Assembly: GCF_002964575.1 (NCBI RefSeq) | Contig: NZ_POQQ01000040.1 | Location: 158,748 to 222,747 of the forward strand | Direction of reading: 5' to 3' | DNA: 64,000 nucleotides | Source: Streptococcus suis | Lineage (GTDB): Bacteria > Bacillota > Bacilli > Lactobacillales > Streptococcaceae | Part shown: one piece after another, positions 18,337-26,401 of the stretch | How positions within the stretch are numbered: the stretch's first letter is position 1 | Layout: every line of letters begins with the position of its first letter | The notes under the pieces: model-generated | Databases searched by the model: none | What the model saw: the letters and a program-made list of their open reading frames with translations, nothing else | What the model was told of the DNA's origin: nothing | Translations under genes and position numbers: made by a program

Positions 18337-18777
18337 ATGAAAACTGTTGAACAATCTTTAAATGAAAATAAGCATGCACTACACAGCCTAGTTGTTTTTA
18401 GACGCGCTGCCAATACCATCTCAAAATCAGAATTAGAAACCATCAAAAAATACGGACTGACCGTCTGTCAATTCGGAGTCATGGAAGCCCTCTACAACAA
18501 GGGAAACCTCCGCATCCAAGACTTGATTGATAAACTCCTCAGCACATCTGGAAATATGACAGTCGTCATCAAAAATATGATACGAGATGGCTATGTCTAT
18601 AAAACCAGTGACACAAGCGACCGTCGTGCCTCCCTGATTGCCCTGACAGAAAAAGGACGCCAGACGATTGAATCCATCCTACCAGAGCACTATGATCATG
18701 TCGGTCAGATTTTCTCTGTGTTAAGCTCAGAAGAACAAGACCTACTTGCTACAATTTTAAAGAAATTTAAACAATAA
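18337..18777 (+). CDS. MarR-family transcriptional regulator
   Basis: 146 residues. The winged helix with the typical MarR beta-wing (VVIKNMIRDGYVYKTSDTSD then RRASLIALTEKGRQTIE) is clear, with dimerisation helices at both ends. MarR proteins respond to phenolic or oxidative signals or metabolites; no ligand can be inferred. It is divergent from ypmB and convergent with glf. The predicted promoter places the mRNA start at the ATG itself. Confidence 0.92.
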   Translation: MKTVEQSLNENKHALHSLVVFRRAANTISKSELETIKKYGLTVCQFGVMEALYNKGNLRIQDLIDKLLSTSGNMTVVIKNMIRDGYVYKTSDTSDRRASLIALTEKGRQTIESILPEHYDHVGQIFSVLSSEEQDLLATILKKFKQ

Positions 18778-18781
18778 CGAC

Positions 18782-18812
18782 AAATCCCAAAGCCTACACT
18801 TTGGGATTTTAA
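18782..18812. terminator. Bidirectional terminator between marR and glf
   Basis: A perfect 11-bp inverted repeat AAATCCCAAAG/CTTTGGGATTT (18782-18792 with 18799-18809), 6-base loop, followed by TTTAA, just after the marR stop codon. Confidence 0.92.
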
Positions 18813-18924
18813 TCTGCTTTGTGTGATGAACAATTGATGCATCACTTAAAAATCGACAATATCAGACTGTACACTTTACTATATAAGAAATCAGCCAGTG
18901 CATACTACCCTGCCAGCTATCCCA

Positions 18925-20034
18925 CTACTTCACTTCATTTCTCACACACTGCAAGGCAGCTCCGATAACCTGGTGCATATCGTAATAGCGATAGTGACCA
19001 AGACGACCACCGAAGATAACATTTTCTTGTTGTTCTGCAAGACGTTTGTAGGCAGTATAGAGTTTGTTGTTGCGGTCATTGTTGACTGGATAGTATGGCT
19101 CATCACCACGCTTCCAAGTCTTCGAATACTCGCGTGTAATAATGGTTTTCTCTTGAGTACCAAATTCGAAATGCTTGTGTTCGATGATACGAGTATAAGG
19201 TGTTTCGCAATCAGTGTAGTTGACAACCGCATTACCTTGGTAGTTTTCCATAGCCAAGACTTCCGTTTCAAAACGGAGACTACGGTACTCTAATTCACCC
19301 AGTTCATAATCAAAGAACTCATCAATCATCCCTGTAAAGACAACTTTTGGATAGCTTGCCAAGTATTCTTCTTTATTTGCAAAGAAATCAACATTTGTCT
19401 CCACATCGATATTTTCATGAGCCAACATCTTTTCAACAATCTGCGTGTAACCACCGATTGGAATACCTTGATAAGTATCGTTGAAATAGTTGTTGTCATA
19501 AGTCAAACGCACTGGCAACCGACGGATGATAAAGGCTGGAAGTTCCGTACATGGTTTTTCCCACTGCTTCTCTGTATATGACTTAATCAATTTTTCATAG
19601 ATGTCCGTACCTACAAGGGAAATAGCTTGCTCTTCCAAGTTCTCAGGCGTTTTTCCTCCCAAAACAGCGCGTTGCTCAGCAATTTTAGCCTCAGCTTCAG
19701 CAGGAGTAACTACACCCCAAAGCTTGTTAAAGGTATTCATGTTAAATGGTAGATTGTAGATTTCACCCTTATAGTTGGCAACTGGTGTGTTCGTGTAGCG
19801 GTTGAACTCCGCAAATTGGTTAACATAGTCCCAGATTTCCTTTTCAGAAGTATGGAAGATATGCGCACCGTACTCATGAACCTGGATACCTTCTACTTCT
19901 TTGGTGTAGATATTACCAGCGATGTGATCACGCTTCTCGATAACCTTAACTTTTTTCCCTTTTTTTGCTGCTTCATGGGCAAAGACCGCACCGAACAAAC
20001 CAGCACCGACAACTAGATAGTCGTAATGTTTCAT
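18925..20034 (-). CDS. glf: UDP-galactopyranose mutase
   Basis: 369 residues. FAD-binding VVGAGLFGAVFA at the N-terminus, HEYGAHIFHT, and the substrate-binding RLPVRLTYDNNYFND and GRLGHYRYYDM segments match Glf. The flavoenzyme interconverts UDP-galactopyranose and UDP-galactofuranose, the donor for Galf in polysaccharides. It is the distal gene of the capsule region, as in other S. suis cps loci. The nearest ribosome-binding site, AGGAG, is about 14 bases from the ATG, rather far. Whether this capsule contains Galf cannot be told. Confidence 0.96.
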   Translation of the reverse strand: MKHYDYLVVGAGLFGAVFAHEAAKKGKKVKVIEKRDHIAGNIYTKEVEGIQVHEYGAHIFHTSEKEIWDYVNQFAEFNRYTNTPVANYKGEIYNLPFNMNTFNKLWGVVTPAEAEAKIAEQRAVLGGKTPENLEEQAISLVGTDIYEKLIKSYTEKQWEKPCTELPAFIIRRLPVRLTYDNNYFNDTYQGIPIGGYTQIVEKMLAHENIDVETNVDFFANKEEYLASYPKVVFTGMIDEFFDYELGELEYRSLRFETEVLAMENYQGNAVVNYTDCETPYTRIIEHKHFEFGTQEKTIITREYSKTWKRGDEPYYPVNNDRNNKLYTAYKRLAEQQENVIFGGRLGHYRYYDMHQVIGAALQCVRNEVK

Positions 20035-20052
20035 ATATTTTGTATTTTTCTC

Positions 20053-20930
20053 CTAAACCTGGTGATTTTGTGAAAGTTGATCAATTTGTGCAGAAGATAG
20101 ACCGGTTAATTTTTCAATCATTTCATTCGAAAAACCTTCACGTAACATTTGATAAGCGACATCAAGCCGACCTTCTTCCTTACCTCGCCGTCTGCCACGT
20201 ATGTAGGAGCTTTCCAATTCTCCAAAGTGGTTGGAAGCATTACGTAACCATTGATCTACCATTTCGACTTCCTCCTCTGTCCATGTATTTCTAACCCTCA
20301 GATGTTCTGCCTTTTATGTGATGTAGCTTGACTAAATGCTCGATTAGCGAAAAATTCTATCCATTGGCGTTGACTTTTCTCTAGCTGACCCTTTCGGAAT
20401 TTTTTCCGTTCAATAATGACCATTTCAAATGGTTTTCTTAATTCTTCATATTCGCCAAATGGCAATTCCAAGACTTGACCCCTATCTTTTTCAGTTAATA
20501 CAAAACTGTGAATCGGCTGGTCATCATCAAAATACTAACTAGCAACTAAGGCAATCGAATAAATCGGTGAGATTTTATCATACATATCGTGTGTCTGTGT
20601 GACCTTGTCACGAACATTGGGCTAGTCCTTGACCAAATGTTGACAGGAATAGGTCCATAAGCGCTTGATAAAACTATTTTGATAGGCAACCTGTATCTCA
20701 ATGATGACCTGTGTTCTATCATCCATACGAGCCAAAATATCCACCGTAGTACTAAAGTGGCTAGTCTTTTCCTTTTTCACATCCGCAATAGTCCCATTCA
20801 AAATCTGAACAGACTTGGGGCGAAAACCTAGAAAAGTATTGATGAAATCAATAGTGATTTCATGGTCATTGAAAATCTTTTTTGCAATAATGTCAGCCAT
20901 TGGACTGACTGCCTGACGGCGTTTTGTCAT
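20053..20930 (-). pseudogene. Rpn-family nuclease (PD-(D/E)XK transposase-like), degraded
   Basis: The N-terminal part (20930-20622, MTKRRQAVSPMADIIAKKIF, with VDILARMDDRTQVIIEIQVA carrying the D and E-x-Q nuclease residues) ends at a TAG after HLVKD. Beyond it the same frame continues recognisably (YDKISPIYSIALVAS, then LPFGEYEELRKPFEM) through a second stop, and the C-terminal part (20262-20053, GRRRGKEEGRLDVAYQM) is in another frame. Intact relatives are about 300 residues and lie scattered in streptococcal genomes as recombination-promoting nuclease/transposase-like genes. At least two stops and one frameshift make this copy dead. Confidence 0.85.
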
Positions 20931-21053
20931 CTACTCTCCTCCGAATAAAGTAATCGAGAAATACTCCTTATCTATTTATTCGGAAAAGTTTCTAGTTATA
21001 TTATAGCACGGTAGCTAAAATTTTCAAGTCACTTTCCTATTACAGCAACTACT

Positions 21054-21092
21054 AAAAAGCGTCCCAAAGCCATCTTGACTATGGAACGTTTT
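21054..21092 (-). terminator. Terminator downstream of the HTH-ugd gene
   Basis: On the minus strand CGTTCCA (21088-21082) pairs with TTGGGACG (21067-21060) with one G:U, and CTTTTT follows. Confidence 0.65.
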
Positions 21093-21156
21093 CTACTTTG
21101 CCTGAAGAAAGAATGAAAATTCGTCCTATCCACATGCAAGTTCAAATACCCTATAT

Positions 21157-22650
21157 TTAATCCCTCCTAAAAATATCCCGCGTATAGACTTTGTCAAGAA
21201 CATCATCCAAACTCAAGTCGTATCGGTTGACGACAATAGCTTGACTCATTTCTTTAAATTTCTTAAGATTGTTGACGACTTTGGAGCCAAAAAATGTCGT
21301 CCCGTTCTCTAGGGTCGGCTCATAAATAATCACTCTTGCTCCCTTAGCCTTCAAACGCTTCATAACTCCCTGGATAGAACTTTGACGGAAGTTATCAGAA
21401 TTACTCTTCATGGTCAGACGATAAATTCCTATCGTGATATCCTTTTCTTGCTGTTGCGAATAGGAATCATGTTCTGAGTAAGCATAGTAGCCAGCCATCT
21501 TCAGTACCTGGTCAGCAATAAAATCTTTTCTAGTTCGATTGGCCTCGACAATTGCAGACATCATATTTTGAGGTACCTTATCATAATTGGCCAACAACTG
21601 CTTAGTATCTTTTGGTAAACAGTAGCCACCGTAGCCAAAGGAAGGGTTATTGTAATGTTCACCAATTCGAGGATCCAGACCAACACCTCTAATAATGGAT
21701 AAGGTATCAAGTCCCTTTAACTCCGCATAGGTATCCAATTCATTGAAGTAAGAAACACGCAATGCCAAATAAGTATTAGCGAATAACTTAACTGCTTCTG
21801 CTTCTGTTGACCCCATATGAAGGATCTCAATATCTTCCTTCAAGGCACCTTCCTGTAGTAAGGCCGCAAACTTTTCTGCACCCGCAATAACAGTTTCACT
21901 ATCATTTTTCTCATAAGAAACAATGATTCGTGAAGGATAGAGATTATCATAAAGAGCTTTGGATTCTCTTAAAAATTCCGGACTGAAAATGATATTTGGA
22001 GTACCAAATTTCTGACGAATTGCTTGGGTATATCCAACAGGAATAGTTGACTTGATAACCATCAAGGCGTCAGGATTTACTTTCAAGACAGTCTCGATCA
22101 CCTTTTCAACATGGCCTGTATCAAAATAATTTTTCTCACTATCGTAGTTGGTCGGTGCAGCAATCACAACAATTTCTGCATCTTTATAGGCTGTTTCTGC
22201 ATCTAGTGTTGCTACCAAATTCAGATCCTTCTCTGCTAAATACTTTTCAATATAATCGTCCTGAATAGGGGATTTTCTAGCATTGATCAAATCAACCTTT
22301 TCAGGAATCACATCCACAGCCACAACCTGATGATGCTGAGCCAAGAGAACGGCATTGGATAAACCAACATAGCCTGTACCTGCGACTGCAATTTTTGTCT
22401 TTGAAACTTTGGTTACTGAAGAGTTTTTACTACTCGAAAAGAATAAAGAAGCCAGGTCAAAATCCAAGACTTGAGCCAATCTTTCAAGCTGAGGAATGGA
22501 TGGAATATAATCCCCCTTCTCAATCCTACTGATCATGGCACGATTGATGCCGGTCGCATTGGCCAGTTCTTGTTGAGAATAGCCATACTGTTTTCTATTT
22601 TCGAAGACTATTGATTTTAACTTTTCAATTGAAAAAACTTTGTTGCTCAT
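21157..22650 (-). CDS. ugd: UDP-glucose 6-dehydrogenase fused to an N-terminal XRE helix-turn-helix
   Basis: 497 residues. Residues 1-75 are a complete XRE/Cro-type HTH ([40 protein letters not shown]). From about residue 85 a nucleotide-sugar dehydrogenase follows: Rossmann loop [33 protein letters not shown] and the catalytic-cysteine motif [15 protein letters not shown]. The enzyme part oxidises UDP-glucose (or a related sugar) to UDP-glucuronate. Ordinary streptococcal Ugd is about 400 residues and lacks the HTH. GAGGTG lies seven bases before the ATG and the HTH is in frame without interruption. Its promoter contains a perfect palindrome, suggesting that the protein binds there. Confidence 0.93.
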   Translation of the reverse strand: MSNKVFSIEKLKSIVFENRKQYGYSQQELANATGINRAMISRIEKGDYIPSIPQLERLAQVLDFDLASLFFSSSKNSSVTKVSKTKIAVAGTGYVGLSNAVLLAQHHQVVAVDVIPEKVDLINARKSPIQDDYIEKYLAEKDLNLVATLDAETAYKDAEIVVIAAPTNYDSEKNYFDTGHVEKVIETVLKVNPDALMVIKSTIPVGYTQAIRQKFGTPNIIFSPEFLRESKALYDNLYPSRIIVSYEKNDSETVIAGAEKFAALLQEGALKEDIEILHMGSTEAEAVKLFANTYLALRVSYFNELDTYAELKGLDTLSIIRGVGLDPRIGEHYNNPSFGYGGYCLPKDTKQLLANYDKVPQNMMSAIVEANRTRKDFIADQVLKMAGYYAYSEHDSYSQQQEKDITIGIYRLTMKSNSDNFRQSSIQGVMKRLKAKGARVIIYEPTLENGTTFFGSKVVNNLKKFKEMSQAIVVNRYDLSLDDVLDKVYTRDIFRRD

Positions 22651-22681
22651 TCTAACACCTCATTACACAAACGTTACAAAA

Positions 22682-22715
22682 AGTATATCATTTGTTGTAT
22701 ATAGTTGCAACAAAT
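22682..22715 (-). promoter_or_regulatory. HTH-ugd promoter with palindromic operator
   Basis: Minus strand: TTGCAA (22710-22705), 17-base spacer, TATACT (22687-22682), a strong promoter 32 bases before the start codon. A perfect inverted repeat ATTTGTTG-N10-CAACAAAT (22690-22715) covers the -35 and most of the spacer, the position of a repressor site. Confidence 0.82.
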
Positions 22716-22850
22716 TAATCAATACTAAAGAACAAATATTTTCGTACAGCTAACGCTGCAAATTAGTAAATAACCTATAAAATCACTCAAATTTTTCATA
22801 ATAATCTATTTTATACTTGAATGAGGAGGTAAGAAAGCATCTCACAATAC

Positions 22851-22952
22851 TTATATAGTTTGATTCCCAATGAATGAAAAACCAAATTTCCTATAAAAAT
22901 GATTCCGACGTTCTTCATCTATTGGGGAATTGGAATTTGACAATTGACCAAA
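22851..22952 (-). pseudogene. C-terminal remnant of a GNAT acetyltransferase
   Basis: One frame reads FGQLSNSNSPIDEERRNHFY then RKFGFSFIGNQTI and stop. The H-F-Y-R-K-F-G-F pattern is the C-terminal acetyl-CoA-binding end of GNAT enzymes. The upstream part is out of frame or missing. Confidence 0.55.
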
Positions 22953-23048
22953 CTAAGGAATCGAACACTCTAGAGTTGCCATAATCCAATACCAAACAGA
23001 AGGAGACCAATACTCATATCAAAGTAATAAAACGAAGAGCATTTGATT

Positions 23049-23207
23049 TTAGGAACTTTGATAAGAATATAGGTTTCCCTGGACATAAAGAAGGAGAAAA
23101 CGAATATCGGCATCACTATATGTTAGCTTATGTAGCTTTTCACCATTGACAAGCATTAACACTCCTGAACTTGCCTTACTCCCGTCAATCCCAAAAACTA
23201 CTCGCAT
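23049..23207 (-). pseudogene. N-terminal remnant of an IS110-family transposase
   Basis: Starts MRVVFGIDGSKASSGVLMLV then NGEKLHKLTYSDADIRFLLL and stops after 52 residues. The MRVVFGID-x-SKASS opening is typical for IS110-family DEDD transposases, which are about 400 residues long. The active-site Asp is retained in GIDGSK but the rest of the gene is gone. Confidence 0.7.
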
Positions 23208-23482
23208 GATATTACCATTTAATGTTGTTTGATTTCTTGTTTCAATGATGTAACTTTAAATACTCAATATTTGAATTCTCACATACTATTATTACCGATT
23301 TCCTAAACCAGTTGTATTTCCATTCTATTTTGCGACAACCGGCAAAAATTATTTCACAAGTCACCACGACTTTATCAACTTGAAAATGAAAAAGTAGTGA
23401 ATACTCTCTCCAGACGGAGATTTCTTCGCTACTAATCTTAGTATGTTCTTATTTATAATAAAAATTATTTTTTTATATAGAG
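23208..23482. other. AT-rich stretch between the IS remnant and the acyltransferase
   Basis: No open frame of interest, no convincing promoter, and no clear inverted-repeat end of the IS110 remnant. IS110 elements commonly lack terminal inverted repeats, so a boundary cannot be set. Confidence 0.5.
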
Positions 23483-23979
23483 CTAATCCAAAATTTTCTT
23501 AATCACAGCAGGTACACCCGCGACCATGACATTATCTGGAATAGATTTGGTCACAACAGAACCTGCAGCAATAACAACTCCTTTACCAACAGTTACTCCA
23601 GGTAATATTGTTACATTAGCACCAATCCATGTGCCATCACCAATAATAACTGACTTGCAAACTGTTTTACTAGATGCACGTTGTTTTTGTTCTGAAACTT
23701 CATGCGTAGCAGTCCCAATAAATACTCTTGGTCCGATAAAAACTCGCTTTCCAATTGTAATCTTTGTGTCCTTTTTCAACTGATCTCCGAAATGAAAAAA
23801 ACAATCATAGCTTATAAATGTGTCTTCACCAATATATATATGATCTAAATGATCAGAGGATACCCCCCTCTAATATTTACACCTGAGCTTACATTCGAAA
23901 ATAACTTAAATTTGGCTCTAGTAAATTTCTCATTGATACTTTCAAAATATTTTTTATAAAATTTATAAGCAAACTTCAT
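23483..23979 (-). pseudogene. Left-handed beta-helix O-acetyltransferase with a frameshift at a poly-G tract
   Basis: From ATG 23979 (GGAGAG six bases upstream) the frame reads MKFAYKFYKKYFESINEKFT and continues to VSSGVNIRGG, then runs to a stop. In the next frame the protein goes on as SDHLDHIYIGEDTFISYDCF into the intact C-terminal half with hexapeptide repeats (ITIGKRVFIGPRVFIGT, VIIGDGTWIGANVTILPG) and the family end VAGVPAVIKKI. The break lies at six G residues (minus strand of 23863-23868); one more G restores a protein of about 165 residues. It would acetylate a capsule sugar. Whether the shift is fixed or phase-variable cannot be told from one sequence. Confidence 0.82.
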
Positions 23980-24022
23980 AAGTCTCTCCATATTAATTTG
24001 AGTTAATATTTAAACTTTAATG

Positions 24023-24445
24023 TTATAAATCTGAGTTCTTATTTGTAGGTTCTATTGAATATAAATCCTTTTTTATTTGTGAAGTACTAATTTCAGGTGT
24101 CCTTGGTAAATAAACTACCTCTACTCCTTCTTCTTTAAGAAAATCAAATTTTCCTTCCCAATCATCACCCATAACAAAAGTATCTATATGGTATTCATGT
24201 ACATCCGATTTTTTTTGATTCCAGCTTTGTTCGGGTATCACTAAATCGACATATCTAACGGCCTCAACCAGTGATTTCCTTTGTTCATATGTAAAGTAAC
24301 ATTTCTTTTGTTTTTCATTCCAGTTAAATTCATCAGATGAGACAACTACAACTAGGTAGTCACCTAATGCCTTAGCACGTTTTAATAAATTAATATGCCC
24401 ATAATGTAATAAATCGAAAGTACCATATGTAATAACTCTTTTCAA
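24023..24445 (-). CDS. TagD-like glycerol-3-phosphate cytidylyltransferase
   Basis: 140 residues. The nucleotidyltransferase signature GTFDLLHYGHINLLKRAK, with HxGH, and the C-terminal LPRTPEISTSQIKKDL (ISTS-x-I-K) are those of TagD/GCT, which makes CDP-glycerol from glycerol-3-phosphate and CTP. The start codon is TTG at 24445: GGAGG lies seven bases before it and no ATG is nearby. It follows the LicD-like gene by 26 bases, pointing to synthesis of CDP-glycerol for capsule decoration. An FAD-synthetase-type or other cytidylyltransferase specificity is less likely. Confidence 0.88.
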   Translation of the reverse strand: MKRVITYGTFDLLHYGHINLLKRAKALGDYLVVVVSSDEFNWNEKQKKCYFTYEQRKSLVEAVRYVDLVIPEQSWNQKKSDVHEYHIDTFVMGDDWEGKFDFLKEEGVEVVYLPRTPEISTSQIKKDLYSIEPTNKNSDL

Positions 24446-24471
24446 AATATGTCCTCCGTTATTTGAATATG

Positions 24472-25161
24472 CTAATCATCTAAATGACCAAAGAGTTGAG
24501 TGTCAATATGAAATGAAGGTGAATCAAAATCTTTCCAATTAGGATTTGGAGTTCTCCAGTCCCTTGTATATAGAGTTTCTAAATAAGGTTCGATAGGTTC
24601 TGGAAGAGACTTAATACCTAATGCTGTTTCTAATTTTGCTACAGCTAATTCAAATGGCAAGATTAGATTAATTGATGTAAATTCTTTATCACTTGAATAC
24701 TCAACACCTGGGACTCTGTAGTATGCTTGAGTTTGACATTTTCCATTAGAGTTCACGTATAAAAAGAAATCAATATTAACTCCTTCAAGAAGATAAGCCT
24801 GCTCCGTAATTGTGTTATTGGTTTTGAACTCCTTAATTTTTTCTAATCCATTAGAAACTAAAAATTTTTCAAACTCTAACCAATTAAATTGCTCATCCAT
24901 CAAGATTCCTACATCAATATCAATATCTCCATTGATAAATTTTCCGTCTCTATAGAGACCCAAGGCACTACCACTAGCATAAAAAAAAGTATATGGAGAT
25001 GCATCAAAAATACTATCTAGTTTTTGAGAAACTAATTCTCCATTTTCTAGTAAAAACTTACTCATTTTTCTCTTTTTTGGTAATAGTAAAACATTATTCA
25101 ATTTTAAAAATAAGTCATAAATAATCTTATTTTTTTTTATTATTTTTTTTATTTTATGCAT
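24472..25161 (-). CDS. LicD-family phosphotransferase (putative glycerol-phosphate transferase)
   Basis: 229 residues. A basic N-terminus and then YASGSALGLYRDGKFINGDI and DIDVGILMD contain the LicD/fukutin-type nucleotidyltransferase-fold motif with the metal-binding D-I-D-x-D. LicD proteins transfer phosphocholine or similar groups from CDP-activated donors to glycans. With the CDP-glycerol synthase gene next to it, glycerol-phosphate is the likely group here. AAGGAG precedes the ATG. Strongly AT-rich like its neighbours. Confidence 0.82.
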   Translation of the reverse strand: MHKIKKIIKKNKIIYDLFLKLNNVLLLPKKRKMSKFLLENGELVSQKLDSIFDASPYTFFYASGSALGLYRDGKFINGDIDIDVGILMDEQFNWLEFEKFLVSNGLEKIKEFKTNNTITEQAYLLEGVNIDFFLYVNSNGKCQTQAYYRVPGVEYSSDKEFTSINLILPFELAVAKLETALGIKSLPEPIEPYLETLYTRDWRTPNPNWKDFDSPSFHIDTQLFGHLDD

Positions 25162-25177
25162 AGATACTCCTTATAAT

Positions 25178-26401
25178 CTAGCTATATTTTTTAATAATTA
25201 ATGCTCTGAAAATAACCTCAATTATTGTAGTCAAAGAAAATAAATAACCTAAACTAATTGGATTAATACTATGACAGATCCATAGAACTAATAATAGTAA
25301 TACATAGACTGTAAAACTAAGAAAAATTGATATATTTGCGTATTTTTCTCTATTAATTGCTGACAATGCTGGAAATCCTAATAGGTAATTTGGAAACATT
25401 AAAATCATACTGGGGATTAATGAAATTATTATATCTATCGCCCCGATATATTCCATTCCAAAAATTAAAACTGTTAATTCTTTAATAAAAATAAAACAAA
25501 TAATTGAAATGATAATTAATGCGGGTATGGTAATTTTTAAAATTTTATAGATAATGTTTAGGTCTTTTGTTCTGATAAGATATGGATACAGACTATCTGC
25601 TATAGGTGAATAAATTGAAAAGACCATTTGGGCAATTCTAAATGCAAATGAATAGTAACCAACTTCTACTTTTGAAGGATCTAGTACTCCAAGAATAAAT
25701 ATTCCTGCTGTGGAGTATACTACAGAGACAATTCTGGAAATGAAAAACTGTACTGAATCAAAAAATATCTCCGAAATTAACTTAAAATTAAATCTAAAAT
25801 ATTTAAAAACATTCACAATCCTATTTAAATCAATCAATGCCCACACCAAAGCCAACGCATTTCCAATTAAGGTAGCAACTGGAATAAGATTCAAATCCTC
25901 TTTCGTTTTTAAAAAAATAAAAAGCAGTAATGTAAAAATTAATCTAATAAAAATTGTCCGATAAGTAAACGACTGCATTTTCTCCAAACCTCTAAAAACA
26001 AAGTCTGGTAAGAAGCCGTTAATTAGTATTGCAATTAGAAACCAAATATACAAAGGATAAAAATTACTCTCAACTCTAAATAAGATTAAGTATATCCAAA
26101 GAAATATGATTGATACTACTGAAATAAGTAATTTAATTACAGATACACTCCAAAAAAGTTCAGTAATATATACTGGATTATTTCGATTTTTTGAAACTAA
26201 TCCCGTCGCTGAAATAGTAAATCCAAAATCAATAAATAAGGTAAAGTATGTCATTAGGGCAGTTGCAATACCTAATTCTCCATAATATGAAATACCTAAT
26301 ACTCTAGCTTGTAATGGAATAGTTATCATGGAAAAAAATACTGTTGAAAATTTTAATAAGTATAATAAGACAGTATTTTTAAATAATGAACTCTTAACCA
26401 T
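25178..26401 (-). CDS. wzx: Wzx capsule repeat-unit flippase
   Basis: 407 residues with about 12 hydrophobic helices and few charged loops, beginning MVKSSLFKNTVLLYLLKFST. The pattern (PLQARVLGISYYGELGIATA near residue 30, LIDFGFTISATG) is that of the polysaccharide-transport (PST) branch of MOP exporters, which flip undecaprenyl-linked repeat units to the outer face of the membrane. Its ATG overlaps the stop of the preceding glycosyltransferase (TAATG), so translation is coupled. Confidence 0.92.
   Translation of the reverse strand: MVKSSLFKNTVLLYLLKFSTVFFSMITIPLQARVLGISYYGELGIATALMTYFTLFIDFGFTISATGLVSKNRNNPVYITELFWSVSVIKLLISVVSIIFLWIYLILFRVESNFYPLYIWFLIAILINGFLPDFVFRGLEKMQSFTYRTIFIRLIFTLLLFIFLKTKEDLNLIPVATLIGNALALVWALIDLNRIVNVFKYFRFNFKLISEIFFDSVQFFISRIVSVVYSTAGIFILGVLDPSKVEVGYYSFAFRIAQMVFSIYSPIADSLYPYLIRTKDLNIIYKILKITIPALIIISIICFIFIKELTVLIFGMEYIGAIDIIISLIPSMILMFPNYLLGFPALSAINREKYANISIFLSFTVYVLLLLVLWICHSINPISLGYLFSLTTIIEVIFRALIIKKYS

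Noticed and set aside
22960..23120. Possible small membrane protein on the minus strand (FGIGLWQL end)
   Set aside because: It overlaps the IS110 remnant in another frame and has no ribosome-binding site; probably debris.
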